NCBI RefSeq assembly: GCF_013410115.1
Contig: NZ_JACCCV010000001.1
Coordinates: forward strand, 372,001 to 436,000
DNA length: 64,000 nucleotides
Source of the DNA: Tunturiibacter gelidiferens
GTDB lineage: Bacteria > Acidobacteriota > Terriglobia > Terriglobales > Acidobacteriaceae
Reading direction: 5' to 3'
A program made the position numbers and the translations under genes. The notes under the pieces were generated by a model. The model was not told the DNA's origin, did no database searches, and saw only the letters and a list, made by a program, of their open reading frames with translations. Numbering within the stretch: position 1 is the stretch's first letter; every line of letters begins with the position of its first letter. This document shows positions 1-8,600 of the stretch, one piece after another.

Positions 1-93
1 GTGGTGGGGCGCGCCGTGGATGCGTCGGCTGAGAAAAAAGGCGGCCGCGTGTCTGCGGGCGGTGGTAGCGGTGTGATCGTTGGGCGGGCTTGA
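1..93 (+). CDS. C-terminal end of an unidentified phage-cluster protein (partial)
   Basis: Frame 1 is open from the window edge to a TGA at 91-93 and encodes 30 residues rich in Gly, Val and Arg. The next gene starts 19 nt later behind a strong ribosome binding site, the spacing expected of an operon, so this is probably the tail of the preceding structural gene. No family can be assigned from so short a piece. Confidence 0.4.
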   Translation: MVGRAVDASAEKKGGRVSAGGGSGVIVGRA

Positions 94-112
94 AAAAAAT
101 ACAGGAGGTGCA

Positions 113-748
113 ATGGGACACTCGGAAGGGCTTCATCGGCGAAGTGCTGGGCTTGCTGGATGGTCGGAGCTTGCAGGCAGGCGGGATGGTTTGCGGGGCG
201 CGGCGGGTCTCGAGATGCGGGCGATGGCGGTGGAGTTTCCGGTAGTGCATGGACATCCGAATCGGCTGCCGTTTGAAGGAGTATTGACGTTAGTGGATGT
301 GGCGAGCGATAAGGCTCCGAGCGGTGCGAAGGGGCATCGAGTGGTGTTGACGCGTGCGGCGGCGGAGGCGGCGCTGCCAAGTCTGCTGGGGATGGCTGTC
401 GACTACAAGGCGGGATGGGATGGACATGATGCGCGGCAGAAGTGCGGCATCATCACGTCCGCTGAGGTGGATGGACAGAGGCTGACGGTTGCGGGTTACT
501 TGTTTGCGCGGGACTTTCCGGAGATGGAGGCGAAGATCCAGGGGAACGGGGCTGCATCGAACCTGATGGGGATGAGCTACGAATTGGCTGATGCGCATGT
601 GGCGGATATGCGGGCGCAGGTGTGGACGCTGACTCGTGCGACGTTTACGGGGGCTGCGATTCTGCTGCGGGAGAAGGCAGCTTACCGGAGTACGAGCTTT
701 CGTGTGAAGCGACCGACTGCGGGACGACGGGTCGCGGTGGCTCGGTAA
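113..748 (+). CDS. capsid maturation protease-like protein
   Basis: A 211-residue protein in the usual place for a head maturation protease, upstream of a scaffold-like protein and the major capsid protein. The ATG at 113 is chosen because AGGAGGT at 102-108 precedes it; a TTG at 80 in the same frame lacks such a signal. The middle and C-terminal parts resemble the S78-type prohead protease layout: a GHD motif near residue 105, a short beta region, a GMSYE motif near residue 155 (candidate nucleophile serine), then an LTRATFTGAAIL strand typical of the end of these domains. The N-terminal 50 residues are Gly/Arg rich and unassigned. It would process scaffold and capsid during head assembly. 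The role is inferred from motif layout and position; a non-catalytic capsid assembly protein is the alternative. Confidence 0.5.
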   Translation: MGHSEGLHRRSAGLAGWSELAGRRDGLRGAAGLEMRAMAVEFPVVHGHPNRLPFEGVLTLVDVASDKAPSGAKGHRVVLTRAAAEAALPSLLGMAVDYKAGWDGHDARQKCGIITSAEVDGQRLTVAGYLFARDFPEMEAKIQGNGAASNLMGMSYELADAHVADMRAQVWTLTRATFTGAAILLREKAAYRSTSFRVKRPTAGRRVAVAR

Positions 749-773
749 AACCGTAAAAACAACTACGTGGTAC

Positions 774-818
774 GCGCACGGCGCGATCTGCCATCGAGGC
801 TGACGCGCCTTCGGCGCC
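774..818. repeat. intergenic repeat, copy 1 (phage cluster)
   Basis: A stretch starting GCGCACGGCGCGATCTGCC is shared almost exactly with 1750-1790. Both copies end in a small GC-rich hairpin (GGCGC/GCGCC type with a TTCG-like loop). Each copy lies in a gap just upstream of a gene, which suggests a regulatory or processing element, or a small mobile repeat. Confidence 0.6.
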
Positions 819-837
819 TAAACGAAATGAGGGAACG

Positions 838-1221
838 ATGAGTTTTGTGAGTGTGATGGAGACGATCGGGAAGGGCTTTGCAAAGGGGCTGAAGTGGGCG
901 GTAGAGTATGCGGTTCCGGTGGAGAAGCTGGTTGGGCTTCTGTTTCCGGTTGCGGCTCCGATCGCGAATGAAGTGGCTGATGCTACTTCGCTGATTCAGA
1001 CGGCCGTGCTTCTGGTGGAGCAGAAGTATGCGGCATCAGGCGCGCAGAGCGGCACGGGTGCACAGAAGCTTTCGGAGGTTCTGCTGGTGACGGAGCAGTC
1101 GGTGACTGCGTTGCTGGCGAAGGCGGGCATCACTGCCGACAGCACCTATATCGCGAATGTAGTCTCTGCTGTGGTTGCGATTCTGAATGTGCAGAATGGT
1201 CAGGGCTCGGTAGCAGCCTAA
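838..1221 (+). CDS. hypothetical phage-cluster protein
   Basis: This 127-residue protein has no recognised family. It is alanine/valine rich with hydrophobic stretches near residues 25-50 and 105-120, and few charges, so it may be membrane-associated or a small helical structural protein. ATG 838 follows GAGGGAACG. It lies between the protease-like gene and the scaffold-like gene, so a head-assembly or decoration role is possible but unproven. The general character (small, Ala-rich, hydrophobic patches) recalls the 86-residue protein at the right end of the cluster, but I see no clear alignment. Confidence 0.65.
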   Translation: MSFVSVMETIGKGFAKGLKWAVEYAVPVEKLVGLLFPVAAPIANEVADATSLIQTAVLLVEQKYAASGAQSGTGAQKLSEVLLVTEQSVTALLAKAGITADSTYIANVVSAVVAILNVQNGQGSVAA

Positions 1222-1270
1222 CGAGATTTCAGTGGGTGGACTGATTAACTGAAGAGAAAGGCGAAAGAGC

Positions 1271-1702
1271 ATGGAGATGGAACTCGAGATGAAGGACGAG
1301 CTGGGAAGCACAGTGGAACGTCTGGCTGCGGCGGCTGGTTTGCTGGAGCAGGCGGTCGAAAGGCTGGCACAGCGGCAGAACGACTTTGCCGTGGATGCCG
1401 AGGCTTCGATTGGCCGGATCGTCGCAACTGTTGAGAGACAACGTGAGGCCGAGCTGGAAGAGAAGCTGGCTGCTGCGGAGGCTCAGATTGCCGAGCTGAA
1501 GGCCGCCGCTGCTTCTGTGCCTGCCGAGGTTACACATGGACGGAAGACGCTTCCTGTGTCCATGGCGAACCTGCTGGCGAAGCAGGGGGTGACGGTGGAG
1601 ACGATGGAGGCCGGGGCTGTCGATGCAGCGCTGGTTAGTTTGAGCGTGGAACAGAGGATTGCGGTGAAGGCTCAGTTGATGAGGTCTGGTTTGCTCGGCT
1701 AA
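1271..1702 (+). CDS. scaffold-like coiled-coil protein
   Basis: A 143-residue protein directly upstream of the major capsid gene, the classical position of a phage scaffolding protein. Residues about 5-80 are almost entirely heptad-like, rich in Glu, Ala, Leu, Gln and Arg, and predict a long coiled coil. A short Pro/Val linker follows, and the C-terminal 45 residues form a second helical segment with basic residues. Scaffold proteins commonly have a helical body and a capsid-binding C-terminal helix, which this fits. The ATG at 1271 follows an AAAGGCGAAAGAGC stretch. No specific family is recognised; the assignment rests on position and composition. Confidence 0.55.
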   Translation: MEMELEMKDELGSTVERLAAAAGLLEQAVERLAQRQNDFAVDAEASIGRIVATVERQREAELEEKLAAAEAQIAELKAAAASVPAEVTHGRKTLPVSMANLLAKQGVTVETMEAGAVDAALVSLSVEQRIAVKAQLMRSGLLG

Positions 1703-1749
1703 CTGCTGGACGGTTGGTAGAAAGACGATCAACTGCAAATGTGTGCTGC

Positions 1750-1790
1750 GCGCACGGCGCGATCTGCCATCGGCCGACGCGCTTCGCGCC
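1750..1790. repeat. intergenic repeat, copy 2 (phage cluster)
   Basis: Second copy of the element at 774-818, sharing the GCGCACGGCGCGATCTGCC core and the following GC hairpin. It lies in the gap before the major capsid gene. Confidence 0.6.
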
Positions 1791-1810
1791 GGTTTATGGG
1801 GTTTATAGAT

Positions 1811-1840
1811 GGCGCGGCTTTGGCTACGCCTTTTTGTTTT
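1811..1840 (+). terminator. terminator-like hairpin before the capsid gene
   Basis: GGCG...CGCC with an inner GGC/GGC-type pairing around a TTTG loop is followed by TTTTTGTTTT. It would end or attenuate transcription from the scaffold gene and makes a separate capsid promoter or readthrough control likely. Confidence 0.45.
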
Positions 1841-1853
1841 GAAAGGGAGAAAG

Positions 1854-2825
1854 ATGAACGCGAAGTTTACCGATATTAATGGCGCTGCAGATTTCATTGG
1901 ACCTGGCGCGATTGAAGTTCCGTTGTATCAGACAGAGATTCTGGACCTGGTTCAGCGCCGTGGGATCTTTGGACGCCGGATCAAGCAGGTTCCTGCAACC
2001 GGCCATCCTTCACGCTACTTTGAAGAGACTGCGATTCCGTCGCCTTCGGCTTCGGCCGGATTCGTCGATCCGCGCAACATTGTTGCGCCGCTGGTGAGCC
2101 CGACTCGCGTGGAGCGCAGTGTTCCACTGAAGGCGCTGGTTGCACAGATCAACTACAACCTGTTCGATATCGAGCTTGGCCAGCAGCAGAGCCAGTTTGC
2201 TTATCTTCAGGCGAAGGATCTTGCCGATACCGTTGATGGTGTTCTGCGTACGCATGACGTCGCACTCTGGAACGGCAGCGATACCAGCCTTAGCTCACCT
2301 ACGACTGCACAGTATTTTGGCGCGGGTGCTCAGATTGCTGCAGGCGGCAACACAGTTTCAATCGGCACCAACCAGAGCATCGTCGATGGCTTCAAGTCGA
2401 CCATTGCTCAGATGGTTTCGAACAGCTCGTTCGGCGTTCGTCCTACTGCGATCTATGCCAATCCTGTTCTGCTCGATCTGATCGATCGCGAGATGAAGGC
2501 CGAGTTCAACGTTGTGCTGAACACAAGGGAGATTTCGGCTGGCTTTACCGTCAAGACGCTTTCGACACAGGCCGGAGATATCCCGCTTATCCCTGAGTGG
2601 ACGCTGAGTTATACCGGTACTCCCGGTTCTGGTTCGGCTGTACTTCCGGCTTACATCGTGACCGAAGACCTGATCGAGTACCACTGGTTGAGTGATCCGA
2701 ATCCTCGCATCTTTCAACTCGGCGTCCCGGGCTCTCTGGCTTCGCAGTATGTGGTCGTGAAGTTTGGCGGCGTGGTTGTGAAGGGCGCGAACTATGCACA
2801 CTACCAGGTTCTGGTCGACCGCTAG
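1854..2825 (+). CDS. major capsid protein
   Basis: A 323-residue protein of the size and character of HK97-fold major capsid proteins: an N-terminal helix-rich arm (residues 1-60), a long mixed region in the middle, and a C-terminal beta-rich part ending in a run of Val/Gly strands near residues 290-320. The ATG at 1854 has GAAAGGGAGAAAG directly before it; the longer frame from 1809 runs through the hairpin region and is rejected. It follows a scaffold-like gene and precedes connector genes. Codon use is less G-biased than in neighbouring genes (more C/T third positions), as expected of a highly expressed protein. Assignment is by position, size and fold-like character rather than a diagnostic motif. 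Confidence 0.75.
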   Translation: MNAKFTDINGAADFIGPGAIEVPLYQTEILDLVQRRGIFGRRIKQVPATGHPSRYFEETAIPSPSASAGFVDPRNIVAPLVSPTRVERSVPLKALVAQINYNLFDIELGQQQSQFAYLQAKDLADTVDGVLRTHDVALWNGSDTSLSSPTTAQYFGAGAQIAAGGNTVSIGTNQSIVDGFKSTIAQMVSNSSFGVRPTAIYANPVLLDLIDREMKAEFNVVLNTREISAGFTVKTLSTQAGDIPLIPEWTLSYTGTPGSGSAVLPAYIVTEDLIEYHWLSDPNPRIFQLGVPGSLASQYVVVKFGGVVVKGANYAHYQVLVDR

Positions 2826-2869
2826 AGCTTGGAGCGTCTTTCGTTTTGACTGGTGTGATAGATAACTGC

Positions 2870-2908
2870 GGGGACCGGTGCTATTTGTGCCGGTCCCTGT
2901 TGCTTTTT
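2870..2908 (+). terminator. rho-independent terminator after the capsid gene
   Basis: GGGACCGG and CCGGTCCC form an 8-bp perfect stem with an 11-nt loop, followed by TGTTGCTTTTT. It lies 45 nt after the capsid stop and would set capsid expression above that of downstream head-tail genes. Confidence 0.75.
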
Positions 2909-2922
2909 GAGAGAGGGATGCG

Positions 2923-3546
2923 ATGGGCTATTTGTTGCCGACGGAGTATGTGCAGTATGGACTGACGGCAGAGACTACGGATGATTGGGTGACGATGGCT
3001 TCCGTTCTGATGGAGTCTTATTGCCGGCGGCCTAGTCTGCTGGTGACGCAGTATGTGGAGCGAATGCGGTTGACTGCCGGGGCGCAGACAGTGCGGCTGA
3101 GCTATCGCCCGTTGGCCGCGGCGGTGGGAGCTGCCTCGGCGTTGGTTGGCGTGAGGGCTCGGTTTGCGAGGCCGCGCAGAGGGGAGCTGCCTGATCCTTT
3201 TCGTGAGCAGATCGCGTGGGCGTTCAGTGTGCCGGGGAGTTGGAGTGCTCTGGACGTGACGACTGTGGATGTGAATGAGACGACGGCGGAGCTTACGTTT
3301 CCCAGGAATTTTCTAGGGATCGATTACAACGAGGTTGAGGTGACCTACACATCGGGGCTGGTGACGGTGCCCGATGCGGTGAAGGTGGCTTGCGTGCAGA
3401 TTGTGAAGAATGCACAGGCGACGCCGGGGACAAATGTGAAACAGACCAAGATGGACACGATGTGGATGCAGTACTTCAGCGCGTCGCTGATCGACCCGCA
3501 AGTGCAGATGCTGCTGAAGCCGTATGTAGCGGAGAGGCTTGGGTGA
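2923..3546 (+). CDS. head-tail connector (adaptor) protein
   Basis: 207 residues, immediately after the capsid gene. The N-terminal half starts with a YLLPTEYVQYGL segment and a helical region, then a central beta region, and a C-terminal part (VPDAVKVACVQIVKNAQ) that looks like the long helix of gp6/gp15-type connectors. Those proteins form the ring that joins the portal to the tail. ATG 2923 follows GAGAGAGGGATGCG. The order capsid, connector, neck, tail completion matches siphovirus-like modules, which supports the call. The closest named family cannot be given without a profile search. Confidence 0.6.
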   Translation: MGYLLPTEYVQYGLTAETTDDWVTMASVLMESYCRRPSLLVTQYVERMRLTAGAQTVRLSYRPLAAAVGAASALVGVRARFARPRRGELPDPFREQIAWAFSVPGSWSALDVTTVDVNETTAELTFPRNFLGIDYNEVEVTYTSGLVTVPDAVKVACVQIVKNAQATPGTNVKQTKMDTMWMQYFSASLIDPQVQMLLKPYVAERLG

Positions 3547-3550
3547 GGCG

Positions 3551-3982
3551 ATGGCAGAGTTCGGAGATGCATCGATAAGAGCGCAGCGGACGGCGGATGT
3601 GTTGTTGCGCTCCTGCGGAGGGCGGTCTATGTTTCTACGGATGCCGGCACCCGCGAGCTCGGGCGACACGACAGAGCAGTTGGGATTGGCGGTGCCGACG
3701 TTTCAGGATGTGTCGCTGGAGCCGGTCGTCTTTCGGAAGGCTCGGGCTACGATGACCGAGGGCAACGCCGCTAAAAGCGAGCTAGTGGTTTCGGCTACGG
3801 CTGTGAACGCGCTGGTGGGGTCAATGGGATATTCGGCTGCAAATGTTTTGTTTGCCACGGCGTTTGGAGTGCTGATCGACGACGTGCTGATGGAGATCGA
3901 GTCGGCTTCGGAGTCGGAAGTGGGTGGCGCGACCTACGTCTATCGGCTGGTATTACGGGCTCCGTTGGCGTTGATGGTTTAG
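3551..3982 (+). CDS. neck/head-tail stopper-like protein
   Basis: A 143-residue protein 4 nt downstream of the connector. The ATG at 3551 is preferred to a TTG at 3539, which would overlap the upstream stop. It has an N-terminal helical segment with DASIRAQRTADVLLR, then a beta-rich body with a FQDVSLEPVVFRKAR strand, and a hydrophobic C-terminus. Size and location fit a head closure (stopper) protein, which plugs the portal after packaging. No diagnostic motif was recognised, so function is inferred from order. Confidence 0.5.
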   Translation: MAEFGDASIRAQRTADVLLRSCGGRSMFLRMPAPASSGDTTEQLGLAVPTFQDVSLEPVVFRKARATMTEGNAAKSELVVSATAVNALVGSMGYSAANVLFATAFGVLIDDVLMEIESASESEVGGATYVYRLVLRAPLALMV

Positions 3983-4018
3983 TTGCGGCATACATGTCAC
4001 TGGAAAGGTTACAGATAA

Positions 4019-4531
4019 ATGCAGAATGCTAGAGATACGTTTTATGTCACGCTGCGGGACAGGCTGGCGGCGGTGAATCCGGCACGATCGATCGTGCTGC
4101 GAGGGGTGACCCGGCCTGGCGTGCTGGTGGAGGAGAACGAGCTGGCTTCTGCGACTGTGCCGGTGAACGCGTTTTGCCTGCACTGGACGGGGCTTGGCGT
4201 GGATGCGCAGGGGGCGCTCCCGCTGGCCACGATGACTTGCGAGATCAGCTATGCAACGGATGGGGACTCTGGCAACGGTGGAATGGATCGGGGCCGGTTG
4301 CTGTCGGCGATGGACGCGGAGCTGGTAGTAGCGGTGAGCGCTGCTCCACAAAGTGCGACGAAGATGAACTATGTAGGAGCGGCGGGTGGTTCGGGGTTGG
4401 CTCCGGTGGCGATGGGGACGAATGTGTTCTGGGGTGACGCTACGTTTGGGGCGGCCGTGGTGAACCGAGAGCGGCTGGAGCGGGTGGCTACAGTCGAGGT
4501 GTTTTGCTACCAGGAAGCGGGTGAGCTGTGA
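4019..4531 (+). CDS. tail completion/neck-type hypothetical protein
   Basis: 170 residues, in the place where tail completion or tail terminator proteins are normally coded. It begins with a short helix (RDTFYVTLRDRLAAV, typical of tail terminators), followed by beta strands and a variable loop, and ends EVFCYQEAGEL. Its stop overlaps the next start (GTGA), which implies translational coupling with the tail protein. It probably caps the tail tube or joins it to the head; the family is not identified with certainty. Confidence 0.5.
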   Translation: MQNARDTFYVTLRDRLAAVNPARSIVLRGVTRPGVLVEENELASATVPVNAFCLHWTGLGVDAQGALPLATMTCEISYATDGDSGNGGMDRGRLLSAMDAELVVAVSAAPQSATKMNYVGAAGGSGLAPVAMGTNVFWGDATFGAAVVNRERLERVATVEVFCYQEAGEL

Positions 4532-5514
4532 GTACTACTGTTACTGCGATTGGTCTGGTGGGGGCGGTGGCTCCGGTGACGCGGAGGGTGAGGGCTTACT
4601 TTGCTCCGGTGAATCGGACGGCGGGGGCACCGACCTTGTTCGATGCGGCGCAGCTGGGGACGTTTACGTTGAGTTCGCCGCCGGCGCCGTGGGTGGACCT
4701 GGGGTGGTGCTCCAAGTTTGTGCGGAAGAGCGCGACCAAGATCGGGGCGCTGACGACGGGGGCTCCGGCGGTGGTGCAGAGCCAAGTTGTGACCCAGGTG
4801 GAGGCTACGGTGCAGCTCGAATTTGAGAGCTGGGGGAAGCTTCAACTGGCGCTTGCGGCGGGGTCGCAGCAGATGAATCTATTGAAGACGGTGAATGGAG
4901 CGGCCGCAAATGGGAGTGGCGGAGTCGCTGCGACGGCTATTCCGCTGATGGCTGGATCGACAGCGACTTCTTTGAATGTTGGGGCGGCAGCGGCGGCGCA
5001 GTTTCAGGTTGGGGAGCTGGTGTCCGTCGATGAGGATTATGTGGCGCAGGTGGGGTTTGTGGGGAGCGGGGTCAGCGCGGCTTATGTGAGTTCGCCGGGG
5101 TCGGTGGCGAATGACATCAACTACATTCGACGGGTTTCATTGAACGTGGGGCGGGTGGTGTCGATTGCCAACGGAGTGCTGCAGCTGGGCGCGCCGCTGC
5201 TGGCAGGAGCAGCGCCTTCGGGGATGCAGGTGAGCCCGGTGGTGGGGTTTGTCGATCGGGAGGGCGGTGGCTTTTTTCAGGAGTGGTCGGGGCTCTTCGT
5301 AATGGGTGGGGAGCAGGGAGACCGGATGATCTACCACTATCCACGGTTGCAGGCGATGCAGGGCTCGGCGGAGATCGTGGAGCCACTGGCGGGTCCGCTT
5401 GAGAAGGTAAAGCTGGCGGGGGGATTTCGCGCCTTGCCGGTGAAAGATGCTAACGACGGCGAGATGGTTCTGTGTTTCCGCAGTTATCTGCCGGGGGCGA
5501 TGCGGGCCATTTAG
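4528..5514 (+). CDS. major tail-like protein
   Basis: 328 residues, GTG start overlapping the previous stop by 4 nt. The protein is rich in Gly, Ala, Val and Ser with many short beta strands, as in tail tube proteins. Residues 100-120 (VTQVEATVQLEFESWGKL) resemble the strand-turn pattern of tail tube monomers that polymerise into hexameric rings. It is longer than typical tube proteins (about 150-250 residues), suggesting an inserted or C-terminal decorating domain. The next genes should be assembly chaperones and a tape measure in a siphovirus; neither is present, which is a genuine gap in the cluster. Confidence 0.5.
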   Translation: MSTTVTAIGLVGAVAPVTRRVRAYFAPVNRTAGAPTLFDAAQLGTFTLSSPPAPWVDLGWCSKFVRKSATKIGALTTGAPAVVQSQVVTQVEATVQLEFESWGKLQLALAAGSQQMNLLKTVNGAAANGSGGVAATAIPLMAGSTATSLNVGAAAAAQFQVGELVSVDEDYVAQVGFVGSGVSAAYVSSPGSVANDINYIRRVSLNVGRVVSIANGVLQLGAPLLAGAAPSGMQVSPVVGFVDREGGGFFQEWSGLFVMGGEQGDRMIYHYPRLQAMQGSAEIVEPLAGPLEKVKLAGGFRALPVKDANDGEMVLCFRSYLPGAMRAI

Positions 5515-5641
5515 CAAATCAACACTGAGCCTTTGATGGGTGGAAGCGAATGCAACGCGAGGACGACTCGCGTCGATGAGTTGTGCCCGGACGGACCGTG
5601 CCCGCGGCGAACGAGAGTGAACAGGAACGAGGAGAACAACG

Positions 5642-8600
5642 ATGCATTGGAAGCCTAAGGGATGGACGCTGATCGGGATGCTGCTGCTGGCAGTTCCCGG
5701 GGCGATGACAGTGATGAAGGTGGCGGCGGCCGCGCAGGCGACGACACCGAGCACAATTGCTACGACGCAGGTTACAGATACGATCTACCGCGGAGACGGT
5801 ACGCTGGCAAATGGAAGCGTGATTGTGAGCTGGCAGGCTTTCACCGCAGCGAGCGGACAGGCTGTGCCGAGCGGCACCACTTCGGCCACGATCACGAATG
5901 GAGCTCTAAGCCTCGCTCTGGTTCCTAATGCGGGATCGACGCCGATTGGGACCTACTATACGGCTGTGTATCACCTGGATGACGGGAGCGTCAGCCGGGA
6001 GTTCTGGGTGATTCCGGTGAGCCAGGCTCCGGTACAGGTGAGCACGATCAAGAGCACGGTGCTTCCTACCTCGGTGGCGATGCAGACGGTGAGCAAGAAC
6101 TACGTGGACACCGCGATTGCAGCCGCGGTGACGGGACATCCGCTAGATAGCTCTAATCCTTTTGTTGAGAAGGCTGGGGATACGATGACTGGGCCGCTGG
6201 TGCTTCCGGGCGACCCGACGGCCACGACTCAGGCGGCGGATAAGCACTATGTCGATGTGAGTGTGGCTGGCGTTGCGGCTGGGTTGGGTCAGAAGGTTTC
6301 GACTCTGCCGTCGGCGACACAGGCGGTGGTGCAGCCGGTCGGGACTCAGCTTCAGGTGAACAATCTGAATGGCGATGAGTATGCGAGCCAATATGTAAAC
6401 GGGCTGGGCGGGAACGGTATCACCAATGCGTTGACGAGTCCGGATTGTGCGAGCGGCTGCGACGTGAAGGTGGAGCACAGTTATCCGGTGGGCGAGAACT
6501 ACTTCCCGAGCACATGGAACAGTGGAGCGGGAGGAACGCATGTAGAGGATGACAGGAATGGAGCGCGGCGCGATACCTATTTGAATCCGACCGGCTCTTC
6601 GGCTGGCGAAGCAGATGCCGGTCAGGTAATCGATGTGACCTCGACTCGAAGCTCGCAGGCTGAAGTTGCGGCCGGGGGATCGACGGATCCGAGTTCGTAT
6701 GCGTTGTCGATCCGGCATCAGGGCCTGACGGGTGGGTCGAACCTGTTTCCGGAGGCTATCGGGAGTGTTCCTTACTTCAAGACTAACTACAATGCGATGA
6801 ACGTTGCGGGTAGCTACAACACGATGGGACAGCACATCCTGGATGCGCAGACCATCGACTGCTATGGCGTGGGCGATTGTTTGATTGGATCTCAGTTTAT
6901 CAACTCGTCGGGAGGATTTCGCGATGAGGCCGATGAGGGCGCACACCCGTTCGATATTCAGATCCAGGAAGATTTCAACGTATTCCAAGGAGTGTGCAGC
7001 GCCGGTTGTTCTCCGGGCTCGACGGTGGTGACGGCGGGTTCGGTGATGGCGGGGGGAACACAGGGTGAGGGGCGGTTTTTGATAGACAAGAACCCCGCGA
7101 AGACGATCTCGATCGGAGTGATAACGGGCGGAACGGGCCAGGTGAACAGCGGGCCGGGGCCCGGCGCGACTTTCAGTGGGACCAACTTTCCGGTTAGCGT
7201 GTTTCTTGCCACGGCTGTAACAATTCCCTCTCAGGCCAACAATGCGGCTCCAGGACCCGTGACGATTGCCATTGCAACGACTGGCCTGACCACGGGGTTC
7301 GCGACGAATACGGCTGCAGTTGCAAGTCCGAATGGAGTTGCCTGCCTTACAGACTCGCCCGCAAACGGTGGGCCTACTAACTACGAGATGGCGAACTACT
7401 CGGTGGTGGATGGAACGCACCTGAAGTTGACGCTAAACAAACCGCATCAGGCGGGAGCGACGATTGCTTTTGGTGGATTGTGCGGCTATGGGCTGGAGCA
7501 GACGGTGGATACGGTGGGTGCGATCCGGCAGGTGTTTCCTGTGATCGGGTCTTACTCGACGACTGGTCTTTACTATGCAGGCGGACTGACTTCGCTTGTA
7601 GCTGGTCAGGGGACCGGCAGCGGCTATCTGAATGTGACGATGCAGATTGCGGCGATTGCCCGGAACAATGGGGTGGTTACGGTGACGACGGCAGGCTCGT
7701 TGCCGGTGGATGTGAATGGGTTGAGCATGAACATCTCCGGCGTGGCGGACCAGAGCTATAACGGCAATTTTGTGGTGACCACAACTGGACCGAACGCACT
7801 GACGTTCGCCCAGGCGGGCGCGAATAGCACGAGCACGGGTGGTAACGTGTCGAAGCTAACGGGGGGTTATGTTTTGTATCCCATGGCAGAGGTGCTGGGG
7901 GTCTTCGACACTGCGACGAAGAGTGTGGATGGGCAACTGACGCTGGCTCCGAACACTGTGTCGTGGGCTGTGAACGATGCGTTGGAAGAGCCACATTATT
8001 ATCAACAGCGTGTTTCGGGCGACGTCGAATTTATTGGACAGACAACGCCTCGTCCTACACTGGCGCAGACTGCGGGGGTCGAATACGAGGGGAACGTTGG
8101 GCCGGGACTCAGCGGGTGGACCGTCACCAATGCTGTGCCTGCGTCGAGTTACCTGGGCAATGGAGGAACTCATACGGTGCCGGGCTTTGCTTACGTAGCG
8201 CAGGGGATCTGGCAGCGAACGATGGATGTGCAGGCTGGTGAGCAGAGTGTGTTCTCGGTTCACTGCAACTCGCATGGATGTGGACGGTGGAACTCCGGCT
8301 ACGACTTGTTTGATCTCGACAGCAACGTTGGCGTGGACTCGATGTCTTTCCAGCCAACGACTAGCACGCTGCAGATGAACCTGCGTGGTTCAAGCTATCA
8401 GTTCAGCCCGCAGGCGTTTACCGCGGGGACGATCAATGCGGGGACAGTGAATGCAACGACGTTGAATGGTGCGGTGGGCGCGGCACAGCTTCCGTTGTTT
8501 GGAGCCTCGGGTACGAGCCACTCTCGCGGTGCGGTTCCTGATCCGGGCACAACGGCAGGTACGACACGGTATCTGCGGGAGGATGGGACCTGGTCAGTGC

